Source: Gemmatimonadota bacterium (GTDB taxonomy: Bacteria > Gemmatimonadota > Gemmatimonadetes > Gemmatimonadales > Gemmatimonadaceae). Taken from it: a stretch of DNA of 64,000 bases. Under the pieces are notes generated by a model that saw only the letters and a program-made list of their open reading frames with translations, ran no database searches and was not told where the DNA came from. The stretch spans positions 243,172 to 307,171 of the forward strand of contig PLCA01000003.1 of the NCBI GenBank assembly GCA_003134685.1, read 5' to 3'. Of this stretch, positions 8,120 to 15,465 are shown piece after piece (the stretch's first letter is position 1; every line of letters starts with the position of its first letter). Made by a program: the position numbers and the translations under genes.

Positions 8120-9268
8120 ATGCACCTGCGACGCTTGATAGGTCTCTCCGGAGTCCTATCGTACTTGTCACTACCTGGCGCTCTGGTGGCGCAGGTAGCC
8201 GGCGGTGTCGAGTTCTACGGAGCTCTCGATAACGCCGCCCCCATAACCAGAACAATTGGGGGGCTCTCCCTAAGCGTGGGCACACCCTACCTGGGAATCC
8301 GGGGAAGCGGCGGGTTGGGAATCTCCTCGCTCGCGACTGACGCATTTGCGGTCAATCAGGGTCCGTCCAATCTGGTATGGGCGACCAATGCCGATCTCAT
8401 GTTCGGGCCCGTCAATGCCCGACTCGGCGAAGGCTTCATGCCATACGCCTTTGGCGGACTGGGACTCGAGAGCAGCGCCCAGCCCGCGACTTTCACTGAC
8501 GCCATCCGCACCTGGAGCTACGGTGGCGGACTTCAGCTCGCCCTTGGCCGCATCTTGTCGATCAACGGCGAAGTCAGGTCCCGCCATCTGGCAGCGCCAG
8601 CGACCCCTGTTGATTCCCAGTTCGTTCACGGACTCGAATACCGTGTTGGAATCGGATTGCATTTCGGCGGAGGCCGTTCACGTTCCTCGGTCTTTTCGAG
8701 GCGCACCGCGGACGCACCTCCTCCCCGCAGCCCGGCACCGACCCGGACGTCGCGCACGAACTGGCCCGTCAGCACCACCTCTGCGAGCGGAGCCGCTCGC
8801 AGAGTAGTGCCGACAGCGGAACAGTACATCGGAGTGCCGTATCGCTACGGCGGGACTTCGCCGCGAACCGGTTTCGATTGCTCGGGATTCGTCCAATACG
8901 TCTACGGAATTCAGGGTGTGAATCTGCCGCGCACTTCGCGGCAGATGGCCGGAGCGGGAATCGCAGTCGAGCCATCGATCCGCTCACTCGCAGTTGGCGA
9001 CCTGATGCTGTTCGCCCAGGGAGGGCGGATCAGCCACGTCGCGATCTATGCGGGGAACGGCCGCTTCATTCACTCCTCATCGAGTGGCAGCGGGGTCCGA
9101 TATGACGACCTGGGAACCAGTCGAGGAAGGTGGTTTGCGGATCATATGGTTGCCGCCAGACGTGTGACGAGGGATGGCCGCATACTGGTCAATGCATTCG
9201 CGGACGGATCAGTAATCGCATTTGACCACTTCGATCCGCCCGACAGCGCACCGCCTCCATCCAGATGA
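8120..9268 (+). CDS. NlpC/P60 (C40) peptidase with N-terminal outer-membrane-barrel-like domain
   Basis: A 382-residue exported protein. A signal peptide ends LVA at residue 24, followed by Gln25. Residues 26-185 are an alternating Gly/aromatic beta-rich stretch (PYAFGGLGLESS, WSYGGGLQLALG, GLEYRVGIGLHFGGG) like an eight-stranded outer-membrane beta-barrel. A Pro/Arg/Ser-rich linker (about 186-225) joins it to a C-terminal NlpC/P60 domain with the catalytic triad: Cys254 in TGFDCSGFVQYVYG, His306 in RISHVAIYAG, and His318 in GRFIHSSSSG. NlpC/P60 enzymes cut gamma-D-Glu-diaminopimelate or similar bonds in peptidoglycan. GGAG lies about nine bases before the ATG. The barrel-peptidase fusion is unusual and would hold the enzyme at the inner face of the outer membrane. 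Confidence 0.85.
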   Translation: MHLRRLIGLSGVLSYLSLPGALVAQVAGGVEFYGALDNAAPITRTIGGLSLSVGTPYLGIRGSGGLGISSLATDAFAVNQGPSNLVWATNADLMFGPVNARLGEGFMPYAFGGLGLESSAQPATFTDAIRTWSYGGGLQLALGRILSINGEVRSRHLAAPATPVDSQFVHGLEYRVGIGLHFGGGRSRSSVFSRRTADAPPPRSPAPTRTSRTNWPVSTTSASGAARRVVPTAEQYIGVPYRYGGTSPRTGFDCSGFVQYVYGIQGVNLPRTSRQMAGAGIAVEPSIRSLAVGDLMLFAQGGRISHVAIYAGNGRFIHSSSSGSGVRYDDLGTSRGRWFADHMVAARRVTRDGRILVNAFADGSVIAFDHFDPPDSAPPPSR

Positions 9269-9326
9269 ACAACCGATTGGATCGGTCGCACGTGGTAGTC
9301 GCCATCGAAGGCCGCACCGGACAAGA

Positions 9327-10226
9327 CTAGCTCGGCTCAGGCTTCCGGCGGTGCCTTTGGCGTGACCCTTTGCGCCCCGGCACGCGGCCCAGATCTTCGG
9401 GGAGCGAATCATCATCGCCGGCTCCAAGCCACCGCAACACACTTTCAATCGCGGCCTCGTCAGTAAGGCGGGTGCGAACGCGGGCGGGCGTAATGCCGAA
9501 CACGCTCACCCAGTGCTCTGAGAAGATGCGCGCCGTCTTGTATCCGAGCTTGATCGAGACATCCAGCACCGAATAGCCGGGATCTCGCAGATAGCCGAAG
9601 CCCCGCAGAACCTTTGCGGCGATGAGGAGGCGTTTCGGTGAGCCAAGCTGCGCGGCGTCGAGGTTCCGATAAACGCTCACGATAGCAATGCCGGCCTCCA
9701 TGCCGAGGTCGAGGGCGCTGGTGTACCGATGGGGTTGGTCGAAAAGGTTCTCGACCGCGACGGAGAGCTGCCTTGGAAGTTGGATGAGCCGGTCGCGCAG
9801 CGCTTCAATGACATCGTGAGTCAGCGCGTTGCCTTCCACGCGCTCGACGCGTTCACGAAATCCCTCCGGCTCGTCGTCGAAGTGGTGAAGGACGACCTCC
9901 TTCAGCCCGAGCCGGCCGAGTTGCGCGACAGCGTTGAATTGGGGTGCGTGGAGCGTGACGTACGCAATCAATGGGAGGGATGGGTAGCGCTTGAGTAGTC
10001 CGGCGACCGCGCTGACGTTCATGATCCCATCCGCCGTCGGGTCGAGGATTACGACACTGATCGGCTTGCGGCGGATGAAGGATTCAAGCTCCTGCCATGA
10101 TGAGGCGACAAAGATCTCGGGCTCATCAGCGAGGACGTGCTTGACGTGGGTGAGCAGTCGGGATGGCAGAAACGCCGCAACGCTCACAGGGCGATCGGGC
10201 GCATGATCTATGGAAACTGGCGCCAA
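9327..10226 (-). CDS. AraC-type regulator with receiver-like N-terminal domain
   Basis: The open frame reaches 10391 but crosses the direct repeats and the neighbouring lipoprotein's start region, so I place the start at TTG 10226 or GTG 10187; neither has a strong ribosome binding site. The N-terminal 120 residues have response-regulator-like alternation (VSVAAFLPSRLL, SVVILDPTADG with a possible phospho-acceptor Asp, LPLIAYVTLHAP). The C-terminal third is an AraC-type DNA-binding domain with SVLDVSIKLGYKTARIFSEH and FGITPARVRTRL, matching the second helix-turn-helix. A basic tail (RKGSRQRHRRKP) ends the protein. It is divergent from a 44-residue lipoprotein gene; between them lie three direct repeats with 21-bp spacing that probably bind it. 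Confidence 0.75.
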   Translation of the reverse strand: MAPVSIDHAPDRPVSVAAFLPSRLLTHVKHVLADEPEIFVASSWQELESFIRRKPISVVILDPTADGIMNVSAVAGLLKRYPSLPLIAYVTLHAPQFNAVAQLGRLGLKEVVLHHFDDEPEGFRERVERVEGNALTHDVIEALRDRLIQLPRQLSVAVENLFDQPHRYTSALDLGMEAGIAIVSVYRNLDAAQLGSPKRLLIAAKVLRGFGYLRDPGYSVLDVSIKLGYKTARIFSEHWVSVFGITPARVRTRLTDEAAIESVLRWLGAGDDDSLPEDLGRVPGRKGSRQRHRRKPEPS

Positions 10227-10249
10227 AGACTCGGCAGCGCGAGAGCAAA

Positions 10250-10302
10250 TGATAGGAAAAGTGCTGTTTTTGGTAGGAAACAGGCATTTTCTGATAAGAA
10301 AA
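10250..10302 (+). promoter_or_regulatory. Three direct repeats at 21-bp spacing, candidate AraC-type binding sites
   Basis: Three copies of an 11-bp element read TGATAGGAAAA (10250), TGGTAGGAAAC (10271) and TGATAAGAAAA (10292), each exactly 21 bp apart. Two helical turns is the classic spacing of AraC half-sites. They lie between the divergent AraC-type gene and the small lipoprotein gene, ending about 88 bp before the lipoprotein ATG. Related pairs in the same orientation relative to the next gene occur at 11855-11887 and 13624-13660. Confidence 0.6.
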
Positions 10303-10390
10303 CGGCATTTCGGTGTCTGCGGAGGGAGGTACGTTGAGGCGTGCTTAGTTCCCCAGCGCCCTCTCCCATCTTTTGTCAGGAGTTCTTCCA

Positions 10391-10525
10391 ATGATCCGCA
10401 ACAGACTTTTCGCCGCCGTCGCCATCATCGCCGCGGTCGTCCTCACCGCTTGCTCAGACATGACGGCTCCAAAGAACGACGTTTGCCCGGTTACGAACGG
10501 TTCCTCGACCTGCCTCACCCACTAG
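10391..10525 (+). CDS. 44-residue lipoprotein
   Basis: A short gene with a strong AGGAG (10378-10382) eight bases before ATG 10391. The product starts MIRNRLFAAVAIIAAVVL, followed by a lipobox LTAC with the acylated Cys at residue 21. The mature part is only 24 residues, rich in Ser, Thr and Asn, with two further Cys (CPVTNGSSTC) that could form a disulfide. It sits downstream of the three AraC-type repeats and is convergent with the TPR gene, whose end is 34 bp away. Function unknown. The short hydrophobic leader before the Cys resembles lipoprotein leaders that release peptide pheromones in enterococci, but that is only a hypothesis. Confidence 0.7.
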   Translation: MIRNRLFAAVAIIAAVVLTACSDMTAPKNDVCPVTNGSSTCLTH

Positions 10526-10559
10526 ATCAGAGGCAGACCGGCGGCTGCCCGTAAGTCCT

Positions 10560-11819
10560 TTACGTGGCAGCCACCGCCGTCTTGCGCAGCTCGGACATTG
10601 CGCGGACAACGGTAGTGACCTCCTCAGGCACCCACGCAGGAGGCGCAACGAACGCCTTGCTCGGACGGGCAGTGCTGCGAATCGCAGAAAGTGCGGACTG
10701 AGCGTTGAACGAGACTTGGTGAATCTGATTGGCCTCGGCGAATGAAATCGCTTCGCTAAGCGCCTTCTCTGATGCCTCGCGACGACCCAGGCGGTTCATG
10801 CCTTCGCCAAGGAAAAGGAGGTAGTGCGCACGAAGCCATGGCCCGAGCTGACTTTGGGCAAGCTCGCGAGCGTATGAATCAAACGCTTCGGGCATGTCGT
10901 CGAGCGAGGCCAATTCCATCAAGTTGATCGTTGCCGTGCCCCGAACCATTTTCGACTGACTTGTAGCGGCGAGTATGAGGTGGGAATCGCGCGCGGCGCC
11001 GCGCAGGCCAAGCTCCGTGAACATCGCGCCGATGTCCCCGAGAACGAAATCTCGTTCGGTTGGACTCGTTGTCAGGTTAAGCGCCTCATGGGCGAGCTTA
11101 ATTCCTTCGGCGTGATCGCCTTTGCGTGCCGCCAGCGATGCACGGCTGTGAAGTGCAATCGCCTGGACCTGCGGAAATTCCTGATCGCGCGCCTGAACCA
11201 GCACATCGTCGAGGATGGTCTGCGCCTGCGGCAAGTTACCCTTGGCCATGTAGGTGTTCGCGATACCAACCTGCACCGTCAGCACGCCTTGACGGTCGCC
11301 AAGTGTGTCAGCGATGTACGCAGCCTGTGAGTAAGCACGAGCCGAGGTGTCCCAATCGCCATTGCGGCGGGCCGCTCCGCCCACGGCCACGTGCGCCTCG
11401 ACGGCGAGCTTGGCATTCTTTTCCGGACGGGACATCTTGGCAACGGTCGAGAAAACATCGATCGCGAGTCCCCAGTCTGCCGCGTAGTCCAGTATGCGCC
11501 CGTACGCTATCAGCGACCTGCAAACCGTCTCGTCGATCGCCCTGCGGTTGGTCACTTCCTCGAGCACACACGTCAGCGCGCCCCGAACGGTATCGCCCTC
11601 GCCGACTTGCTCGATCGCGGACCGAACGCTGTGGAGCTGCGCCCAATTCGCCGGGTCAATGGAGGACCCGGTATCGGTATACGCGTCCACGAGACGCAGG
11701 ACTGAAAGTCCGGCGAATACGGCGCACCAGGAAGCGCTGTCTTCCTGCATGGAGCCGAGTGTATCGAAGTAGACTTGATGCCGGATCATAGGGCCTTTTT
11801 TGGGCGTAATTTGGTGCAT
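10560..11819 (-). CDS. TPR-repeat protein, probably cytoplasmic
   Basis: A 419-residue helical protein with no signal peptide or membrane segment. From about residue 110 to 370 it is built of tetratricopeptide-like helical hairpins: WGLAIDVFSTVAKMSRPEKN, GDWDTSARAYSQAAYIAD, GNLPQAQTILDDVLVQARD, GDHAEGIKLAHEALNLTTSP, GRREASEKALSEAISFAEAN. The N-terminal 100 residues resemble the family of AraC- or XRE-associated TPR proteins but have no helix-turn-helix that I can see. ATG 11819 is used; an in-frame ATG at 11789 is an alternative. A TATAGT -10-like hexamer lies just upstream, 20 bp from two direct repeats (11855-11887). The role is unknown; TPR regulators of the RRNPP type bind peptides, and a peptide-binding lipoprotein is encoded next door. 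Confidence 0.75.
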   Translation of the reverse strand: MHQITPKKGPMIRHQVYFDTLGSMQEDSASWCAVFAGLSVLRLVDAYTDTGSSIDPANWAQLHSVRSAIEQVGEGDTVRGALTCVLEEVTNRRAIDETVCRSLIAYGRILDYAADWGLAIDVFSTVAKMSRPEKNAKLAVEAHVAVGGAARRNGDWDTSARAYSQAAYIADTLGDRQGVLTVQVGIANTYMAKGNLPQAQTILDDVLVQARDQEFPQVQAIALHSRASLAARKGDHAEGIKLAHEALNLTTSPTERDFVLGDIGAMFTELGLRGAARDSHLILAATSQSKMVRGTATINLMELASLDDMPEAFDSYARELAQSQLGPWLRAHYLLFLGEGMNRLGRREASEKALSEAISFAEANQIHQVSFNAQSALSAIRSTARPSKAFVAPPAWVPEEVTTVVRAMSELRKTAVAAT

Positions 11820-11828
11820 TAAAATGCC

Positions 11829-11834
11829 ACTATA
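11829..11834 (-). promoter_or_regulatory. Possible -10 hexamer of the TPR gene
   Basis: Read on the minus strand the bases are TATAGT. The distance to the nearest direct repeat is 20 bp, so that repeat covers the place of the -35 element, as in class II activation by AraC-type proteins. The transcript would begin close to ATG 11819, so translation would be nearly leaderless or start at the second ATG, 11789. Confidence 0.35.
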
Positions 11835-11854
11835 CCCGTATTAAGGAAATGCCT

Positions 11855-11887
11855 GTTTCGTATCACCATAGGGGCGATTTCATATCA
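11855..11887 (-). promoter_or_regulatory. Direct repeat pair upstream of the TPR gene
   Basis: On the minus strand the two copies are TGATATGAAAT (11887 to 11877) and TGATACGAAAC (11865 to 11855), 22 bp apart, and both are preceded by GG. They match the TGATAnGAAA element found upstream of the small lipoprotein gene and point the same way relative to the gene they precede. Confidence 0.55.
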
Positions 11888-11918
11888 CCTCCAGCCGGTT
11901 AAGTCGCCCCTGGGGGCT

Positions 11919-13571
11919 TTAACGCACCAGGGGGATTCTGTCCCTTGGAATGCGCTCAGAGGGGGGTATGTGCCAATCAGCGAGGTCAAACCACCACGCA
12001 TCCGGGCGCATTTCGGTGGTCCGAATTCGTCTGTCCACCCCCAGGATTTTCCGTGGTTCGTACAGCCAGATGGCGGGCGCATCTTCGTTGATAATGGCGA
12101 ACGCATTTGTGAACTTTTCGCGCTGCTGGATTGGGTCCGCTCGAAGTGCGCTATCGAGCAAAGCGTCGAATCTGGGATTGCTGTACGACCCGTAATTGAC
12201 GCCATTCTCGCCGATGCCCTGGCTGCCCCACGCTTCCCTCATTCCGTCCGGGCTCGACGGCATCGTCCAACTGCCCAGCGCCGCGTCGAAAGCGCCGCGG
12301 GCTTCCCTGTCGCCTTCCGTGGAAGACTCGAGCTCTTCCAACTGCACCTGAATGCCCATCCGGCGAAGCTGCTCCTGGAGGAGCGGTCCCATCCTGATTC
12401 GCGTCCGGCTCGAAGTCGGGATGATGAGCGTGAAGGCAAGCTCTCTCCCGTTCTTCGCTCTCATTCCGCCCGCACCCCGGCGGACCCATCCCAGCGAATC
12501 GAGCAGCCGGCTCGCACGCGCCGAATCAAATGGGAGCTGCGCGCCCCGCGGATCCGTAGTCGGATAAGCGCGCACGATCGGGCCGACGGGCACGAGTGCA
12601 AAGGTGTCGAGGGCGCTCCGCACCAGCGTCCCGCGGTTGACGGACATGGTGATCGCGCGGCGCAGCTCGCGATTCCCGAAGAGCGGGTGTGGCCGAGCCT
12701 TGTGCGCCGGATCACGCAGGTTGAACCGGAGAAAAGCGTAGTCCATTCCCGGCAGGATGATCGCCCGGAGGCTCTGGTGACGCGCAAGCTCACGCAAATT
12801 CTCGGGGCGGAGCGCATCGAAAAGATCGGCACCTCCGCTGAACAACTTAGTCACAGCCGTCTGGAACTCTGGCGCGACAGTCCAGATCACCCGATCCAGC
12901 CTCGCCCGCCCACGAAAATTGGAAGTATCGGCGATGATCTCCACCGAGGCGCCTTTGTCCCACTTTCGCAGGCGAAAGCGCCCGGTCCCGATCGGCGGTG
13001 GCACGCCTTGGCGTAGCGAATCGACCGGAATTTTCTCCAGCTGATGCGCGGGAAGAATCAGCAGTTGCGCCGCGGCATCGAGGAACTGCGTTGGCGATCT
13101 CGCGCGAAACCAGAACACAGCCGTGAGTGAGTCGGTCACTGTTACGGAATCGATGTTCGCGAGCTCGCTTCCCATTCTGCCGCCGAGCGCGGGGTTCCTG
13201 TTGAGCGCGAAGGTGAATTGAACGTCGCGCGCCGTGACATCCCTTCCATCGTGCCACTTTGCCCGCGGATTGATGTGAAACGCGAGCATCAGAGAGTCCC
13301 CGGACCAGCGCCACCGGTCAGAGAGCCCCAAGCGAAATCCTTTTTCGTTCCGGGTATCGAGGTCCGAGCCGACGTCGGCGAGGTAGTCGTAGATCTGTTC
13401 CGTTATCTGCTTCGCCTGAACGGTGCTAGCGAAGGGAGGGAAGAGCGTGCCGGGATCCCCGGTCGTCGAGATGACCAGTGTGCCCCCAGTGTCGGCGGGT
13501 CCGGTTCCGGGGGGATGCTCAATACAGCCCCCCGCGAAGAAAGCCAGCGCAATGACCGCGAGTTTTCTCAT
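11919..13571 (-). CDS. Family 5 extracellular solute-binding lipoprotein (oligopeptide-binding-like)
   Basis: About 550 residues from ATG 13571, chosen because it opens a lipoprotein leader (MRKLAVIALAFFAGGC, lipobox Cys16); the frame extends upstream into the direct repeats. The body has SBP_bac_5 features of the DppA/OppA/NikA class: LVISTTGDPGTLFPPFAS near the N-terminus, LSDRWRWSGDSLMLAFHINP and AKWHDGRDVTARDVQFTF, and late in the protein AFAIINEDAPAIWLYEPRKI. These proteins capture peptides or other solutes for an ABC importer. No permease or ATPase is encoded nearby, so it is an orphan binding protein or acts as a receptor. It lies 99 bp upstream of the TPR gene on the same strand. Confidence 0.88.
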   Translation of the reverse strand: MRKLAVIALAFFAGGCIEHPPGTGPADTGGTLVISTTGDPGTLFPPFASTVQAKQITEQIYDYLADVGSDLDTRNEKGFRLGLSDRWRWSGDSLMLAFHINPRAKWHDGRDVTARDVQFTFALNRNPALGGRMGSELANIDSVTVTDSLTAVFWFRARSPTQFLDAAAQLLILPAHQLEKIPVDSLRQGVPPPIGTGRFRLRKWDKGASVEIIADTSNFRGRARLDRVIWTVAPEFQTAVTKLFSGGADLFDALRPENLRELARHQSLRAIILPGMDYAFLRFNLRDPAHKARPHPLFGNRELRRAITMSVNRGTLVRSALDTFALVPVGPIVRAYPTTDPRGAQLPFDSARASRLLDSLGWVRRGAGGMRAKNGRELAFTLIIPTSSRTRIRMGPLLQEQLRRMGIQVQLEELESSTEGDREARGAFDAALGSWTMPSSPDGMREAWGSQGIGENGVNYGSYSNPRFDALLDSALRADPIQQREKFTNAFAIINEDAPAIWLYEPRKILGVDRRIRTTEMRPDAWWFDLADWHIPPSERIPRDRIPLVR

Positions 13572-13623
13572 TGACGGGTAAGGTAGCGCTCTCAGCCGCG
13601 CCTGGAAGGCATTAACTCGATGG

Positions 13624-13660
13624 TGATAGAAAACCGACAGTTCGAGAAATAAAACCGACA
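13624..13660 (+). promoter_or_regulatory. Direct repeat pair upstream of the gene at 13699
   Basis: Two 16-bp copies, TGATAGAAAACCGACA (13624-13639) and AGAAATAAAACCGACA (13645-13660), match at 13 of 16 positions and are exactly 21 bp apart. The first contains the TGATAnGAAA-like element seen at the two other sites. They precede the plus-strand gene at 13699 by about 40 bp and also lie upstream of the divergent solute-binding lipoprotein gene. Confidence 0.55.
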
Positions 13661-13698
13661 TTGATTCCTGGGCTCAGCCGTTGAAGTCTCAAGAGACC

Positions 13699-14025
13699 AT
13701 GGGAAAACCGGCTCCGAAGCGGACCGATGCTATGCCCACCTTTCAGGTGGCGCATTTGCGACGCGATAGTCAGGACATAATCATTGTGCCTGTGGACCGC
13801 ACCTTTGGGAAAAGATCGCTCGCGGAGCAGGCTCGCATTCAGGAAGCGTTTCAACGGAGCGCGGTCTCGGCGGAGATGGCCGGCGTCGTGGTTCCCGTCT
13901 GGGAAGATGCGTCCGGCAGAATGGCGTTTCGTGCCCCCCCACCCTGGCACGACTTCCTGAAGAGCATAGACATGGTCTACGTCGCGACCGCGCTGAATCG
14001 GATCCTGAGTCTCGAGTCGCGGTAA
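13699..14025 (+). CDS. Small protein of unknown function
   Basis: About 108 residues, without signal peptide or membrane segment. I place the start at ATG 13699; TTG 13681 and ATG 13732 are alternatives. The sequence alternates beta and helix (TFQVAHLRRDSQDIIIVPVD, then RIQEAFQRSAVSAEMAGVVV and PVWEDASGRMAFRAPPP, WHDFLKSIDMVYVATALNRI), suggesting one compact domain. I do not recognise the family. The direct repeats 40 bp upstream place it with the lipoprotein and TPR genes as a likely target of the AraC-type regulator. Confidence 0.6.
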   Translation: MGKPAPKRTDAMPTFQVAHLRRDSQDIIIVPVDRTFGKRSLAEQARIQEAFQRSAVSAEMAGVVVPVWEDASGRMAFRAPPPWHDFLKSIDMVYVATALNRILSLESR

Positions 14026-14061
14026 CTCACGCGCCGCGCCAGCGGCAATCGAGCCAGTTGA

Positions 14062-14080
14062 ATCGTGTGCTGCGCACGAT
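14062..14080. promoter_or_regulatory. 19-bp near-perfect palindrome
   Basis: ATCGTGTGC and GCGCACGAT flank a single T, with one mismatch in nine pairs. It lies 48 bp upstream of the Cys-pair repeat gene (TTG 14128) and 37 bp after the preceding stop. Length and symmetry fit an operator for a dimeric regulator; there is no T-tract for termination. Confidence 0.35.
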
Positions 14081-14127
14081 GATACTCCGGTGATTGATCC
14101 TTCCTCAATTGCGCGGAGACTCATCAT

Positions 14128-15447
14128 TTGCAGAGAAGACCTTCGACATTCAGAAAGCCTTCGGGCGTGCTTGGGCTGGCGCTCGCTTCTGTCCTCCTAG
14201 TCGCGCCGCGCAGCGAGGCGCAACACGAAAGCCATGCGGCAATGCGGGACATGCCGGGCGATACGATCGTCACCGCCCCAACCACTCCCAGCCGGCCGCG
14301 CTCAGATTCGGGCGCAATCGCGGACTCGCTGCTCGGCGTCTGCAAGGCGCACGAAACGCATTCAATCGACGCCTACTCCACCTGTCTCGGCGACGGCATC
14401 GCATCGCTCTCGTCCGCCGGAAACATCGCCCTCGCGATGGGGACTCTCGACCGCATTGTCCACAGCGATCCCTCGCTCGTTCTGCTTGGGCATCCACTCG
14501 CGCACGCACTCGGTTACGCGGTTCGATCGACCCCCGCGACCGCGACACGCCTGTTGTCGCAGTGCGACGACCGCTACCAGTCGGGATGCTATCACGGAAT
14601 TCTGCAGCGATACTTCGACGCGCGAATGGGAATGCCATTGACCCAGAGCGTTTTGCTGGCCCCATGTGACGGACTACGCGGCACCCGCGAGCAATTCCGG
14701 CTGTACGACTGCCTCCACGGGACTGGTCACGGCCTCATGATGTACCACCGCTACGACGTCAACGCTTCACTCAGGGATTGCGATCGGCTCGCCGGCGACT
14801 GGGACGAGCGGAGCTGCTACAGCGGCGTGTTCATGGAGCACAACATGGGCGCCAGCATTCAGGCGTTCGGCGTCGGCATGCTCGGGATGCATCGGCATTC
14901 GATGCCTGCGGCAACCATTGTTCTGTTCAAGCCCGACGATCTGCACTATCCCTGCGACGCTACACCAGCTCGCTACCGGCGCGAGTGCTACGAGCTGCAA
15001 GCCGATCTGATTCTTCCGGCGGTGAAGCAGGATTACAAGAAGGCGAGCGCAGTGTGTGATGCCGCCGGCACTCCCGATCTCCTTCGCGCTTGCTACGTTG
15101 GGCTCGGCAGGAACGCGTCCGGGGCATCGGCATTTCAATACGCCGGCATCAGGAAAAGATGCGATCAGGCTACACCTGCCGGCGTTCCATTTTGCTACGA
15201 GGGAGCTGTGCGACATCTAGCGTACGCGCCGAGCGAGCTTCCGCGTGGCGTGGCGTTCTGCAAGTCGCTGCCCGACGGAGAGAGCCGGTTGCGCTGCTGG
15301 GACGGCGTAGGGTTGCAAGTCGGGGGATTCTTTTCGGACTCGGCATCGCGACAGCGGGCGTGTCAGTCGGATGTAACACGTGACGTTGCAGCGTGCGTAG
15401 AAGGTGCCGGGGTTACTCAAAGCCTGCCCGCGAGGAATCGGCCCTAG
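14128..15447 (+). CDS. Secreted protein of nine cysteine-pair repeats
   Basis: A 439-residue protein starting at TTG 14128 with GGAG (14115-14118) nine bases upstream. A signal peptide ends SEA at residue 31, followed by Gln32. The mature chain has 18 cysteines in nine pairs of the form C-(D/K)-x(6-14)-C-(Y/L/W)-x-G, for example CDDRYQSGCYHGIL, CDRLAGDWDERSCYSGVF, CDAAGTPDLLRACYVGLG, CDQATPAGVPFCYEGAV and CKSLPDGESRLRCWDGVG. His-rich motifs accompany the early repeats (GHPLAHALG, LHGTGHGLMMYH, FMEHN). This looks like a disulfide-stabilised helical repeat array, analogous in logic to Sel1/Hcp proteins but with different spacing. I do not recognise a named family. His clusters could bind a metal or heme. 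Confidence 0.8.
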   Translation: MQRRPSTFRKPSGVLGLALASVLLVAPRSEAQHESHAAMRDMPGDTIVTAPTTPSRPRSDSGAIADSLLGVCKAHETHSIDAYSTCLGDGIASLSSAGNIALAMGTLDRIVHSDPSLVLLGHPLAHALGYAVRSTPATATRLLSQCDDRYQSGCYHGILQRYFDARMGMPLTQSVLLAPCDGLRGTREQFRLYDCLHGTGHGLMMYHRYDVNASLRDCDRLAGDWDERSCYSGVFMEHNMGASIQAFGVGMLGMHRHSMPAATIVLFKPDDLHYPCDATPARYRRECYELQADLILPAVKQDYKKASAVCDAAGTPDLLRACYVGLGRNASGASAFQYAGIRKRCDQATPAGVPFCYEGAVRHLAYAPSELPRGVAFCKSLPDGESRLRCWDGVGLQVGGFFSDSASRQRACQSDVTRDVAACVEGAGVTQSLPARNRP

Positions 15448-15465
15448 CGCGCAAGCGGCGATGTC

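Noticed and set aside
10227..10391. Upstream extension of the AraC-type regulator frame to 10391
   Set aside because: It would translate the direct repeats and run to the divergent lipoprotein start, giving a low-complexity repeated leader unlike this family.
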